From: Chitinophaga sp.
Lineage (GTDB): Bacteria > Bacteroidota > Bacteroidia > Chitinophagales > Chitinophagaceae
Assembly (NCBI RefSeq): GCF_017745275.1
Contig: NZ_JAGHZS010000011.1
Location: forward strand, 153,909 to 217,908
Reading direction: 5' to 3'
DNA: 64,000 nucleotides
Positions 1 to 8,562 of this stretch are shown here, one piece after another. The number at the start of each line of letters is the position of its first letter. Position 1 is the stretch's first letter. The translations under genes and the position numbers were made by a program. The notes beneath the pieces are model-generated. The model did no database searches. It was not told the DNA's origin and saw only the letters and a program-made list of their open reading frames with translations.

Positions 1-337
1 GGTTAACATAACGGTAGCCGGTATATAAAATCGTGTCGCGGAAAAAAGTATCTGCTATCAGATACTTCAGCACAATGCTGCCCACCATTATGGGCAATAC
101 GGTGACCAGCAACCGGCCCCAGTTATTACTGTGGAGGAATGGTGGCACTACCCAACGCAGATAAACATAACATAACAGGAAGTTTAATATCCCAAAAAGC
201 CCATAGTTAATATGAAAACTATGCATCACCTGCGGGGTGCGCTTCACAAGGGTAATAGCATTTAGTCCGTATACCAGTATCATCCATACCAGCATCAGTG
301 CAAAAAATTCAACGATATGTTTACGGGCATTATTCAT
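1..337 (-). CDS. LytS-type sensor kinase, N-terminal membrane part (partial)
   Basis: About 112 residues are visible before the gene runs off the left edge. It starts MNNARKHIVEFF and shows three hydrophobic segments, near residues 8-27, 44-62 and 72-90, which is the usual membrane anchor of LytS/YehU-type (His_kinase, PF06580) sensors. The kinase domain would lie outside the window, so the family call rests on topology and on the adjacent paralogue. Its ATG overlaps the stop of the upstream gene by 8 bases (ATGAATAA), which implies translational coupling. A LytTR response regulator would be a normal partner further left, but this cannot be seen. Confidence 0.7.
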   Translation of the reverse strand, partial: MNNARKHIVEFFALMLVWMILVYGLNAITLVKRTPQVMHSFHINYGLFGILNFLLCYVYLRWVVPPFLHSNNWGRLLVTVLPIMVGSIVLKYLIADTFFRDTILYTGYRYVN

Positions 338-1328
338 TCTCTGACCATATATTTATTTTATCCGGAGTCACCAAACCGGCAGTACTTTCAGCAGTCACTG
401 ACAACCATGCTGCTTCACGCCTGATATCCAGCGTCATCATCCACCTGCCGGAAACGCCCTCCAGCTCCCGCATTCTTTTATCAGCCAATTGCTGCAGGCG
501 CGATACTTCCACCAGCCCTGCCGGTTCATCGCCGGTTATTTCCAATGTAATGACGGATGTTGTATTGCAAAGATTACGCAACGCTATATAACGTTCAAAG
601 TTCAGTAACTCCTTTTTTAAGCTTACTTTATCCTGCTCCATCGCTTTATCATACAACATATATCTGAGTAGGTCTGATAGCAGCAACATCGCTTTTGTGC
701 CTTCCTTTTCCCGTTTCTCCGGATTCTCTAATAGTGGCGCCAGTTGTTGTAGATTATATAACAACTGCCGGGATCCCTCCTGCATGCGTTCATATCGCTG
801 CCTTGCCTGCGCCGCCGTGGTAGCCAGCAATCGGTCGCCCGGAGCAGCATTCCGCCATTCCAGGAAAAGCCGGTAACTGTACGCCAGTAACGCTACTCCG
901 GTACCTACCTGTATCGTCAGTGGTAAATACTGCATAAAGGTCATAGGCTTGGGTACTGATATCGCCATAGATGCTATGCCTTTTGCCTGCATCATCTTTA
1001 ATGGAATAGCCCTGAATAATACTTCATCCGGAAAAAGAAAATAACCTATCAGGTATTTAATCACAGAAAATCCCAAAACCGCCACCACAGTATACAGTAC
1101 CATCCGGCCGTATTGCCGCTTCTTTACTACATCCGGCAGGAATACAAATACCAGCAGGTAAAATAACTGGAAGTTAATAGCTCCATACACCACGTATTTT
1201 ACAGCGGTCCATTTCAACAGATGCGCATTCGCTAACGCTCCCCTTATCTGCGGATATATATACAGGAGTATGAAGGCCATCCAAACAGCCAGGTGCGCAA
1301 AATACCTATATAGTTTATGGTGTTTCAT
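330..1328 (-). CDS. Degenerate LytS-family sensor protein (apparent pseudokinase)
   Basis: A protein of 332 residues with four hydrophobic segments in the first 150 residues, a coiled linker (QARQRYERMQEG), then the remnant of a His_kinase (PF06580) domain. The family features LSDLLRYMLY and VSLKKELLNFERYIALRNL are present. The PHFLFN box carrying the phospho-acceptor histidine reads SRQLLYN here, and the ATP-binding N and G boxes are not recognisable; the protein ends soon after. The frame is open throughout, so this is divergence rather than a broken gene. I chose ATG 1328; a GTG lies two codons upstream at 1334. It is coupled to the next LytS gene and may act as its non-catalytic partner (inference). 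Confidence 0.8.
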   Translation of the reverse strand: MKHHKLYRYFAHLAVWMAFILLYIYPQIRGALANAHLLKWTAVKYVVYGAINFQLFYLLVFVFLPDVVKKRQYGRMVLYTVVAVLGFSVIKYLIGYFLFPDEVLFRAIPLKMMQAKGIASMAISVPKPMTFMQYLPLTIQVGTGVALLAYSYRLFLEWRNAAPGDRLLATTAAQARQRYERMQEGSRQLLYNLQQLAPLLENPEKREKEGTKAMLLLSDLLRYMLYDKAMEQDKVSLKKELLNFERYIALRNLCNTTSVITLEITGDEPAGLVEVSRLQQLADKRMRELEGVSGRWMMTLDIRREAAWLSVTAESTAGLVTPDKINIWSENE

Positions 1329-1636
1329 ATACACTTACAACCCTGAAGATAGTACTTACCTCCACCGTTCCGGCATAAATCTATGCTTATTTTTTTCGTA
1401 CCTGTCAAAGCACTGTTCGTCCTCATTAAACCGTTGAAAGTACCTGCTAATGGCTATTTCGTGCTTATACATGTAATTCGGCCTCAAAATTATTTCATCC
1501 TTGCCAACACCCGGAATGTACATTCTCCCGGCGGGTATGTCCATTATCCGGAAAAAGAAATAACAGGATAAGTACTTTGGATTTTCATTCTTGTTCGGGA
1601 CCGTTCACATATCGTAAAAAATCAACCAACTATTGT
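1329..1636. promoter_or_regulatory. Divergent intergenic region with a 12-bp palindrome
   Basis: About 308 bases between the divergent LytS-like and SusC genes. Short overlapping reading frames on both strands here have no recognisable protein features. The clearest element is the perfect palindrome GAATGTACATTC at 1514-1525. A sequence close to the Bacteroidota -7 box (TACTTTG, one base short) sits near 1573. No strong terminator is seen. The palindrome could be an operator for either gene, but no regulator can be assigned. Confidence 0.35.
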
Positions 1637-4600
1637 ATGAGAAAGTCATTTTTATTTATCCTCCTATGCATGTCCGGTATCTCCGCCTATGCACAGCAGA
1701 TCTTAAAGGGAACCGTGAAGGATGCGGTATCTCACCAACCAGTTCCGGGAGCAACTGTAAAAGTAATTGGCGCCACTAAGGGAGCCACCACCAACGACAA
1801 AGGGGAATTTGAACTGAATGTGCCGGCGAATGCACAATTGCAAATCATCTCTATTGGTTTCGAAAATGTAGTAATAGCCGCCAGCCTGATTAAGGCGGGG
1901 CCTATCATGATGCAGATGAAAGCCATTCATCTTACAGACGCCGTCGTAATAGGGTATGGCGTTCAACAAAAATCAAACCTGACAACCGCCATTTCCACCG
2001 TAAAAGCCGACGCCTTGTCTTCCGAAAAAAACATTGCCAGTGATTTCGGTAAAGCACTCACAGGCCGGGTAGCCGGCGTATTTGTGGCATCGAAAGACGG
2101 CGCGCCGGGTGGCACGCCTAATATCCTCATCCGCGGCTCACAATCTATCAACGCCACCTACGCCAATCCACTGATCGTAGTGGATGGACTCATCCTCGAA
2201 GGCAACACTGTTTCTATTAATAATATCAATCCACAGGATATTGAGTCAATAGAAGTGCTGAAAGATGCCGCATCAGCAGCAATATACGGAGCCAGAGGTT
2301 CCACCGGTGTGATTATTGTCACTACTAAAAAAGGAAAGCTCAATAGCAAACCTTCGCTGAATATCAATATGTACACGGGCGTTAATAATGTGCCTACTTC
2401 CCGGCATATGCTCAATACCACTGAATATACTTCGGCTTTTAACGATTCCCGCAACAACCGGATCAGTGATATTGATGCACTGCTGGCTAACCCGGATGGC
2501 CTCCTTCCTGCCAGGATCAGTCAACTGAAAAACGAAAAAAACACACTGCAAAGCCAGCTGAATGGCCTCCATATGGCCAACCGCAGCATCGATTGGCTCG
2601 ATCGTATTAAAAATAAAAATGCGCCTGTCAATAACCTGCAAGCCAGTATGAGCGGTGGCGGTGAAAAGAATAATTATTACATGTCGCTGGGCCGGTATGC
2701 AGAAGCAGCCACTATGGGCACCGGCAATTTCGAAAGATATACCGGCCGCCTGGATCTCACCCAACAGGTGAACAACTGGCTGAAAGTAAACGGTAATATC
2801 AACATTACACAGTCTGTCAGAAAAAATGTCAGTAACCCGGTTGTTACTGCATTCAATGCCCGGCCAGATACCCCGGAAGATCCGGTACTTAACCCCGATG
2901 GATCACTGGGCTATTATGTGGGCCAGCAACAACATCCACTGGGCGCTATGATGGATAACAATAATAAAGATAAAAACAATGTATACTTTGGTAGCCTGTC
3001 GGCAGATGTAAAACTGATGAGTGGCCTTTCTTTCCGATCGGCTTTCAATGCTACCAAATTTAATGATCTCAATATTGCCTTCTCCCCGGCAACTGGCTAC
3101 CTGGGCTCATTCAACAAGGGTATATTCAAAAATCAGAGCGTAGACAATTTCTCTTATAACTTCGATAACTACTTCACCTATACGAAAAGGATCAGGCGCC
3201 TGGGAATCAATTCCACACTCGGGTATACGTTCTACAACAACGAACTGAATTACTACGCTTATGATATTTATAGTTTTCCGAAGGTAGATGGTATTACCGG
3301 CGCAGGGTCCGGCGCTTCTTATGGCAGCCCTTTTAATATTGGCAGTTATAATAACAACTACAAAGAAGTATCTGATGCCTACTTTCTCCGCACCGGCTTC
3401 GACTGGGACGGTAAATACCTGCTCAACGCCTCTCTCCGCCGCGATGGTTCTTCCAAGCTAAGCGCCCATTCCCGCTATGCCTGGTTTCCTTCTGTTTCGG
3501 GCGGATGGGATATGGCCCGTGAAAATTTCCTCGCCGGCAGTCGCATCATCAACCAACTAAAGATTCGCAGCAGCTATGGCATGAGTGGTAATATCCGCCC
3601 ACTGAACTATTTTGATGCGCAAAACCTGCTCAATGCTACCTCCTATATGGGCAATTCTGCCCTCATGCTCGGCACTACCATTGGTAACCCGGGTATACGA
3701 TGGGAAAGAACCAGGCAGGTAGATGCAGGCGTAGATGTAACCTTACTTAATAACCGGGTTACTTTTACTGCAGACTACTATAACAAAACCACCGACGGCT
3801 TATTAAGCGCTAATAACATCTCTTATATCTATGGTGCCGCCTCTATCCCAGACAACATCGGCGTTATCCGCAACTATGGTGTAGACCTGGAACTGGCTGT
3901 CAGCAGCCGCGCCGGCGCAGCCTTCTCCTGGAAAGTGGAAAGTAATATGAACATCAACAGGAATTTACTGGTGTCATTAAAAGATTCCCTTATCAGCTAC
4001 GGCGCCTTTACTTTCGGTGGCCCATACAGCAGAGCTAAAGTTGGACAATCGTTAGGGTCCGTACAGGTATATGAATCCATGGGCGTAGATCCGCAAACCG
4101 GTGATATGCTATATAAAGACCAGAATAAAGACGGTAAATGGGATAGCAATGATATGATTACTGTTCCCGTGGCCCTGCCCAAATTTACCGGAGGTACCAA
4201 TATTACCTTGTCTTACAAAAAAATCACTGTATCAGCTTTATTCAACTATGTAGCAGGTAACAAAATATACGACTTCTACGAACAAACACTTCGTAACTAT
4301 GATCTTGACTACTACGGCGTAATGCCCAATAAATTTGACATCATCAACAAACGCTGGAAACAAAAAGGAGATATCACCGATGTACCGAGAGCGGTTACAG
4401 GTGTGCACGGCGCCGGACAAACCACCGACTGGAACTCCCGGCCCTCTACCCAGTTCATATATGATGCCTCTTATGTGCGCCTGCGCAATCTTACAGTAGC
4501 CTATGAGCTGCCGGCAGATTTACTGGCGAAAGCAAAAATTACACGGGCACGCCTATACGCATCTGCGCAGAATGTATTCACCATCACAAAATACATAGGA

Positions 4601-4693
4601 TTTGACCCGGAAGCCGCTGCCAATACAGGTATTGTAACATCTAACCTGCCAAATCCCCGCTCGGCTGTTATTGGTATAGATCTTTCATTTTAA
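1637..4693 (+). CDS. SusC/RagA-family TonB-linked outer-membrane receptor (no STN domain)
   Basis: A 1018-residue outer-membrane barrel that imports ligand with its SusD partner. The start at 1637 gives a proper signal peptide (MRKSFLFILLCMSGISAYA); an in-frame ATG at 1577 would add 20 hydrophilic residues before it and is rejected. A carboxypeptidase-regulatory-like domain (residues about 22-105) is followed by the plug, which shows DAVVIGYG, a PLIVVDG strand and IEVLKDAASAAIYGARG. The beta-barrel runs to the C-terminal phenylalanine (GIDLSF). There is no N-terminal STN domain and no adjacent sigma/FecR pair, so it is probably not a transducer. First gene of a four-gene operon; the ligand is unknown. 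Confidence 0.95.
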   Translation: MRKSFLFILLCMSGISAYAQQILKGTVKDAVSHQPVPGATVKVIGATKGATTNDKGEFELNVPANAQLQIISIGFENVVIAASLIKAGPIMMQMKAIHLTDAVVIGYGVQQKSNLTTAISTVKADALSSEKNIASDFGKALTGRVAGVFVASKDGAPGGTPNILIRGSQSINATYANPLIVVDGLILEGNTVSINNINPQDIESIEVLKDAASAAIYGARGSTGVIIVTTKKGKLNSKPSLNINMYTGVNNVPTSRHMLNTTEYTSAFNDSRNNRISDIDALLANPDGLLPARISQLKNEKNTLQSQLNGLHMANRSIDWLDRIKNKNAPVNNLQASMSGGGEKNNYYMSLGRYAEAATMGTGNFERYTGRLDLTQQVNNWLKVNGNINITQSVRKNVSNPVVTAFNARPDTPEDPVLNPDGSLGYYVGQQQHPLGAMMDNNNKDKNNVYFGSLSADVKLMSGLSFRSAFNATKFNDLNIAFSPATGYLGSFNKGIFKNQSVDNFSYNFDNYFTYTKRIRRLGINSTLGYTFYNNELNYYAYDIYSFPKVDGITGAGSGASYGSPFNIGSYNNNYKEVSDAYFLRTGFDWDGKYLLNASLRRDGSSKLSAHSRYAWFPSVSGGWDMARENFLAGSRIINQLKIRSSYGMSGNIRPLNYFDAQNLLNATSYMGNSALMLGTTIGNPGIRWERTRQVDAGVDVTLLNNRVTFTADYYNKTTDGLLSANNISYIYGAASIPDNIGVIRNYGVDLELAVSSRAGAAFSWKVESNMNINRNLLVSLKDSLISYGAFTFGGPYSRAKVGQSLGSVQVYESMGVDPQTGDMLYKDQNKDGKWDSNDMITVPVALPKFTGGTNITLSYKKITVSALFNYVAGNKIYDFYEQTLRNYDLDYYGVMPNKFDIINKRWKQKGDITDVPRAVTGVHGAGQTTDWNSRPSTQFIYDASYVRLRNLTVAYELPADLLAKAKITRARLYASAQNVFTITKYIGFDPEAAANTGIVTSNLPNPRSAVIGIDLSF

Positions 4694-4704
4694 TCCGTCA
4701 CTAC

Positions 4705-6039
4705 ATGAAACAACATACGCTATTACACATCGCAGCTATCGTTACCATCGGCTTATCTGCCTGCAGCAAGCAGTTGGATGACGTAGCCCCTAATACCAAA
4801 ATTGCTTTTTCACAGCTCACCAAAAACAACCTGCCACTGGTGATCAACGGCGCTAAACTGGCGCTCACCAACAATAATGCATTCTATACCTACTATGCAC
4901 TACAGGATGTTATGAGCGATGACTTTCAGTCGCTGGGTTTCACAGCCTACGAAAACAACAACATTCCGTCGAATGACAACACCCTGGTACCGGCTTACCG
5001 ACAACCATATCAATGCATCGCCAATGCCAATATGGTCATTCAATATGCCACGCAATTTTCCGGCGACAGCACGGTGAACACTGCCCTTGGTGAAGCCTTC
5101 CTGCTGCGTGGTTTTTCGTATATGTTACTCTCAGAATGTTTCGGTGACGTAGTGATCATTAAAGGGGATGAAAACCCTAAAAGTCGCCCTCCGCGCAACC
5201 CGGCAACAGAAGTAAACCAGTTTATTGAATCGGACCTTAAAAACGCGATCGATCACTTGCCTGCATATACAAATGCTGTCAGCGGCTCCAAACAAAGCGC
5301 GCAACTATTACTGGCTCGTTTCTACCTGAACCACGGCAGATACGATGAAGCCTTATCAATGGCAAACGCCGTGATCAGCTCTGGTAAATTCAGCCTGCAA
5401 TCCAACTTTGGAGATATTTTCAAGTCTTCCGTAAATAGCCCCGAAGCGATATACAAAATCAACGAAACCAGCACCAGTACCTTTTATGGTCTTCCCAATA
5501 TATATGGCCAGGGAGGAGGTACCAACTCCGGGCAGGCGGGGTCAGGTAATACCTGGGCCGACAGCAACCTCGTAAAATCATATGAGCCTGCAGATATCCG
5601 CCGCAGCTACTTTGCCCGTACCAAAGGTGGTGCTATCGTTGACACGGTATACTTCATCACTAAATTCCCGCAGGAATTAACGCCTTCGTATGTAGTATGC
5701 CGTTATAGCGAGGCTTTCCTGATTGTTGCCGAAGCCAATGCCCGCAAAGGCACCGTAGATGTGACTACCTACAACCAGTTACGCAGCGCCCGCAATGCCA
5801 GCACTGTTAACAACACCGACTTTGCCACACCCGCCGCCTTCCTCAGCGTCATTGAACAGGAAAGAAGAAGGGAATTTATAGGAGAAAGACTCAGATGGAG
5901 CGATATGCAACGCTTTGGTAAAATGAATACCTGGCTGCAATCGTTCGGACAACCAGTTACCCATGTGCTGATGCCCATTCCATCCAGGGAGTTTTTCATT
6001 AACGACAACCTGGTACAAAACGCCGACTACAGCAGGTAA
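4705..6039 (+). CDS. SusD/RagB-family ligand-binding lipoprotein
   Basis: A 444-residue surface lipoprotein with a lipobox ending LSAC (signal peptide MKQHTLLHIAAIVTIGLSAC), followed by helical TPR-like segments. The C-terminal ERRREFIGERLRWSDMQRFG motif and YSR tail are typical of RagB/SusD. It caps the SusC barrel 11 bases upstream and binds the ligand. It is shorter than many SusD proteins. The two TlpA-like genes that follow and the lack of any glycosidase argue that the ligand need not be a polysaccharide. Confidence 0.93.
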   Translation: MKQHTLLHIAAIVTIGLSACSKQLDDVAPNTKIAFSQLTKNNLPLVINGAKLALTNNNAFYTYYALQDVMSDDFQSLGFTAYENNNIPSNDNTLVPAYRQPYQCIANANMVIQYATQFSGDSTVNTALGEAFLLRGFSYMLLSECFGDVVIIKGDENPKSRPPRNPATEVNQFIESDLKNAIDHLPAYTNAVSGSKQSAQLLLARFYLNHGRYDEALSMANAVISSGKFSLQSNFGDIFKSSVNSPEAIYKINETSTSTFYGLPNIYGQGGGTNSGQAGSGNTWADSNLVKSYEPADIRRSYFARTKGGAIVDTVYFITKFPQELTPSYVVCRYSEAFLIVAEANARKGTVDVTTYNQLRSARNASTVNNTDFATPAAFLSVIEQERRREFIGERLRWSDMQRFGKMNTWLQSFGQPVTHVLMPIPSREFFINDNLVQNADYSR

Positions 6040-6072
6040 AAACGGAAATCAATTATATTTAAACTAATAGAG

Positions 6073-7305
6073 ATGAAAAAAACAATGCTGAAATTTTGCG
6101 CACCGCTGCTCCTGCTTGCCGCTCCTGCAGCCGTGATCGCACAACAAAACAAAATCGTAAAAGCCATCACTGTAAATGGTAGCGTGGAATTTACCGATCC
6201 TAGACAGGAGGTTAACAAAGTATATCTGTCCAAAGACAATTTGAAAGGAAAACCTGTGGTGGTAGACTCCTGCGTAGTAAGCAAAGACAATACCTTCTCC
6301 TTTAAAATCAAACAAGATCACCAGGGCATTTATATCATCAACGCCATGAACTGGGACCGTGCTACCTTCTGGAGCGACGCCGATGTAAAAGTAGCGATGA
6401 GAGGTTATGATACAGCCCGGTACAAAGTAAAAATACCTCACTACAATTACGTGGAAGGATCTTACGATAATAACTTCATCAACCTGTCTACACTAAACAA
6501 CGAATTGGGCTATCGCAGATTGATTGATGAATATAACATGGAGTACTATGCAAAGAAAGCAACAGATACTACCTGGTACGACTATATGAAAAATCATAAG
6601 AAGTACAACCCAATGCGTGAAGATAATAACATCCGCGAGGAAATACTGGTAAAATGCTACGCAGACCGCCCGGTAATGGTGTATGCCATACGTGGCATGG
6701 CAGGGACAGAAGCTGGCGAAAAATATGATAACGCCATGAAGATGCTCGATAAGCTGATGGCCCGTTACCCGTGGTTAACAGAAGCAAAGGATTTAAAACA
6801 AACCATCATTACCAACAAAGCACAAGCTATGCGCCTGAAATCAGGCCAGCCTATGCCTGCTGTACAATATCCTGACGCCGACGGGAAACTGGCCGGACTG
6901 GAAAAATACAAAGGCAAATACCTGCTGGTTGACTTCTGGGCAAGCTGGTGCGGACCATGCAGACAAGCGATTCCAAAAGTAAAGGAACTGTATAGCAACT
7001 ACAAAGACAAAGGCTTCGAAGTAGTGAGCATTTCTATTGACACCGATAAAAATGCGTGGAAAAAAGCCATGAAGGAAGAAGCGATGCCATGGGACCAAAT
7101 GCTGAGTGACAACAAAGATAAAACCATGGAGCAATTCCAGTTTTCCGGCATTCCTACCATGTACCTGGTAGACCGCGAAGGAAAAATCATAGAACGCATT
7201 ACAGGCTATACCGAGGAAGCAGATGCTAAAATAAAGGAAACCTTGAATAAAGGCGCTAAAGCAGCACCAGCTCAAGGCGGTGCTGTAAAAATGATGGGAT
7301 TCTAA
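6073..7305 (+). CDS. TlpA-family thiol-disulfide oxidoreductase with DUF4369-like N-terminus
   Basis: A 410-residue exported protein: signal peptide to about residue 23 (AVIAQQ), a beta-rich DUF4369-like region (about 25-120), a helical linker, then an AhpC/TSA-thioredoxin domain from about residue 262. The active site is WASWCGPC near residues 288-295 and the cis-proline region is FSGIPTMYLVD. A low-complexity tail (KAAPAQGGAVKMMGF) follows the fold. It starts 33 bases after susD. It probably reduces periplasmic or surface disulfides. Its linkage to SusCD is seen in the sequence; the substrate is unknown. Confidence 0.88.
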   Translation: MKKTMLKFCAPLLLLAAPAAVIAQQNKIVKAITVNGSVEFTDPRQEVNKVYLSKDNLKGKPVVVDSCVVSKDNTFSFKIKQDHQGIYIINAMNWDRATFWSDADVKVAMRGYDTARYKVKIPHYNYVEGSYDNNFINLSTLNNELGYRRLIDEYNMEYYAKKATDTTWYDYMKNHKKYNPMREDNNIREEILVKCYADRPVMVYAIRGMAGTEAGEKYDNAMKMLDKLMARYPWLTEAKDLKQTIITNKAQAMRLKSGQPMPAVQYPDADGKLAGLEKYKGKYLLVDFWASWCGPCRQAIPKVKELYSNYKDKGFEVVSISIDTDKNAWKKAMKEEAMPWDQMLSDNKDKTMEQFQFSGIPTMYLVDREGKIIERITGYTEEADAKIKETLNKGAKAAPAQGGAVKMMGF

Positions 7306-7320
7306 AATCATACACCAACC

Positions 7321-8493
7321 ATGAAAAAAAACACCCTCCTAATGGCCGGCAGCTTGCTGCTGGCCTCTTTTCTCCCCGCAGCGGCGCAGAAAAGCTACAA
7401 AGTAACCGCCCGCATTAAAGGACAGGGCGACTATAAACTGAGTTTGTCTTATGTTACCGCAGATGGTCACAAAATAGATACGCCGATCTCTCACAACGGC
7501 GACGAGTTTGTATTTTCCGGCAATGTAAACGAACCTGTAATAGCCACTTTCTCCAGCCGCCATCCGGCCAGCAAATTTGAATTTGTGAAAGGCGGTATGT
7601 TTATGCCTGCACCTAACCTGGAAATTATCCTGTCGGATAAAACCAATGTGCAGATCACTGGTGATGCGGAAGAGTTGTACAAGGCTACTGTAAAAGGCGA
7701 TAAGGCCAATACAGAAATGAATGCTTTCCGGCAAAAAGAAATGCCACTCACATCGAAAGTCTGGGAACTGCGCAAAAAAGGAGCTGGCCTGCGTAAACCG
7801 GAAGATAGCGTGGCTAGAAAAGCGGTTAACGCTGAAATGCTTGCTGCCAATGAAGAACTCATTGCTATGAACAAACAGTTTGTGGCCAGTCATCCTAATT
7901 CATTTCTCAGCGTGAGCTTACTCACCAGGCTGCAAAGCGATTTTGATCCTGCGGCGTATGAACAGGCTTTCAATAAACTGAGCAACACGTATAAAAATAC
8001 TTATCTCGGTAAATACCTGTCGTCACGCATCACCGGTGCCAAAGCTACCAGCGAAGGCGCCGTGATCAACTTCAACAAAAAAGATAACCAGGGAAATATC
8101 TTTTCACTGTCTTCCCTCCGGGGGAAATACGTATTGCTCGACTTCTGGGGCAGTTGGTGCGGCCCCTGCAGAGCCAGTCATCCTCACCTGAAAGAAATAT
8201 ACGCAAAGTATAAAGACAAAGGACTCGAAATCGTTGGCATTGCAGATGAAAAATCCGACGACATTAACGACGCAAAAGCGCTATGGTTAAAAGCGATTAA
8301 AGATGATGGTATCAACTGGATACAGGTACTAAATAACTACGACAAAGCCACCAACAACCTGGCCATGTCCTATGGTATTACCGGGTTTCCCACCAAAATA
8401 TTGCTGGATAAAAATGGTAAAGTACTATTCAAACTCGTTGGCAACGGCGGTGATGAACTGGATCAAAAACTAAAAGCCGCTCTCGGCATTTAA
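7321..8493 (+). CDS. TlpA-family thiol-disulfide oxidoreductase, second copy
   Basis: A 390-residue exported protein with signal peptide MKKNTLLMAGSLLLASFLPAAAQ, a DUF4369-like beta-rich domain (about 25-115), a helical middle and a C-terminal thioredoxin domain. The redox motif is WGSWCGPC near residue 278, followed by ITGFPTKILLD with the cis-proline. It starts 15 bases after the previous TlpA gene and shares its architecture but not close sequence, so this is an old duplication or independent recruitment. Last gene of the operon, followed by a strong terminator. Confidence 0.88.
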   Translation: MKKNTLLMAGSLLLASFLPAAAQKSYKVTARIKGQGDYKLSLSYVTADGHKIDTPISHNGDEFVFSGNVNEPVIATFSSRHPASKFEFVKGGMFMPAPNLEIILSDKTNVQITGDAEELYKATVKGDKANTEMNAFRQKEMPLTSKVWELRKKGAGLRKPEDSVARKAVNAEMLAANEELIAMNKQFVASHPNSFLSVSLLTRLQSDFDPAAYEQAFNKLSNTYKNTYLGKYLSSRITGAKATSEGAVINFNKKDNQGNIFSLSSLRGKYVLLDFWGSWCGPCRASHPHLKEIYAKYKDKGLEIVGIADEKSDDINDAKALWLKAIKDDGINWIQVLNNYDKATNNLAMSYGITGFPTKILLDKNGKVLFKLVGNGGDELDQKLKAALGI

Positions 8494-8500
8494 TAATAAA

Positions 8501-8531
8501 GGTGTACCGGCATTACCCGGTACACCCTTTT
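8501..8531 (+). terminator. Rho-independent terminator of the SusCD-TlpA operon
   Basis: A perfect 10-bp stem, GGTGTACCGG with CCGGTACACC, closes a 6-base loop (8511-8516) and is followed by CTTTTAT. It begins 7 bases after the last TlpA stop codon and separates it from the convergent gene. Confidence 0.85.
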
Positions 8532-8562
8532 ATCGTAAGCCCCCTCAGGCATTACCTGCTGA

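Noticed and set aside
1356..1571. Two overlapping 62-codon frames on opposite strands
   Set aside because: They overlap each other and the divergent promoter region; neither shows domain features.
1577..1636. Upstream ATG for the first SusC gene
   Set aside because: It would place 20 hydrophilic residues before a clear signal peptide; ATG 1637 is preferred.
5769..6018. Antisense open frames within susD and similar frames inside other large genes
   Set aside because: They mirror the codon structure of the real genes and show no protein features of their own.
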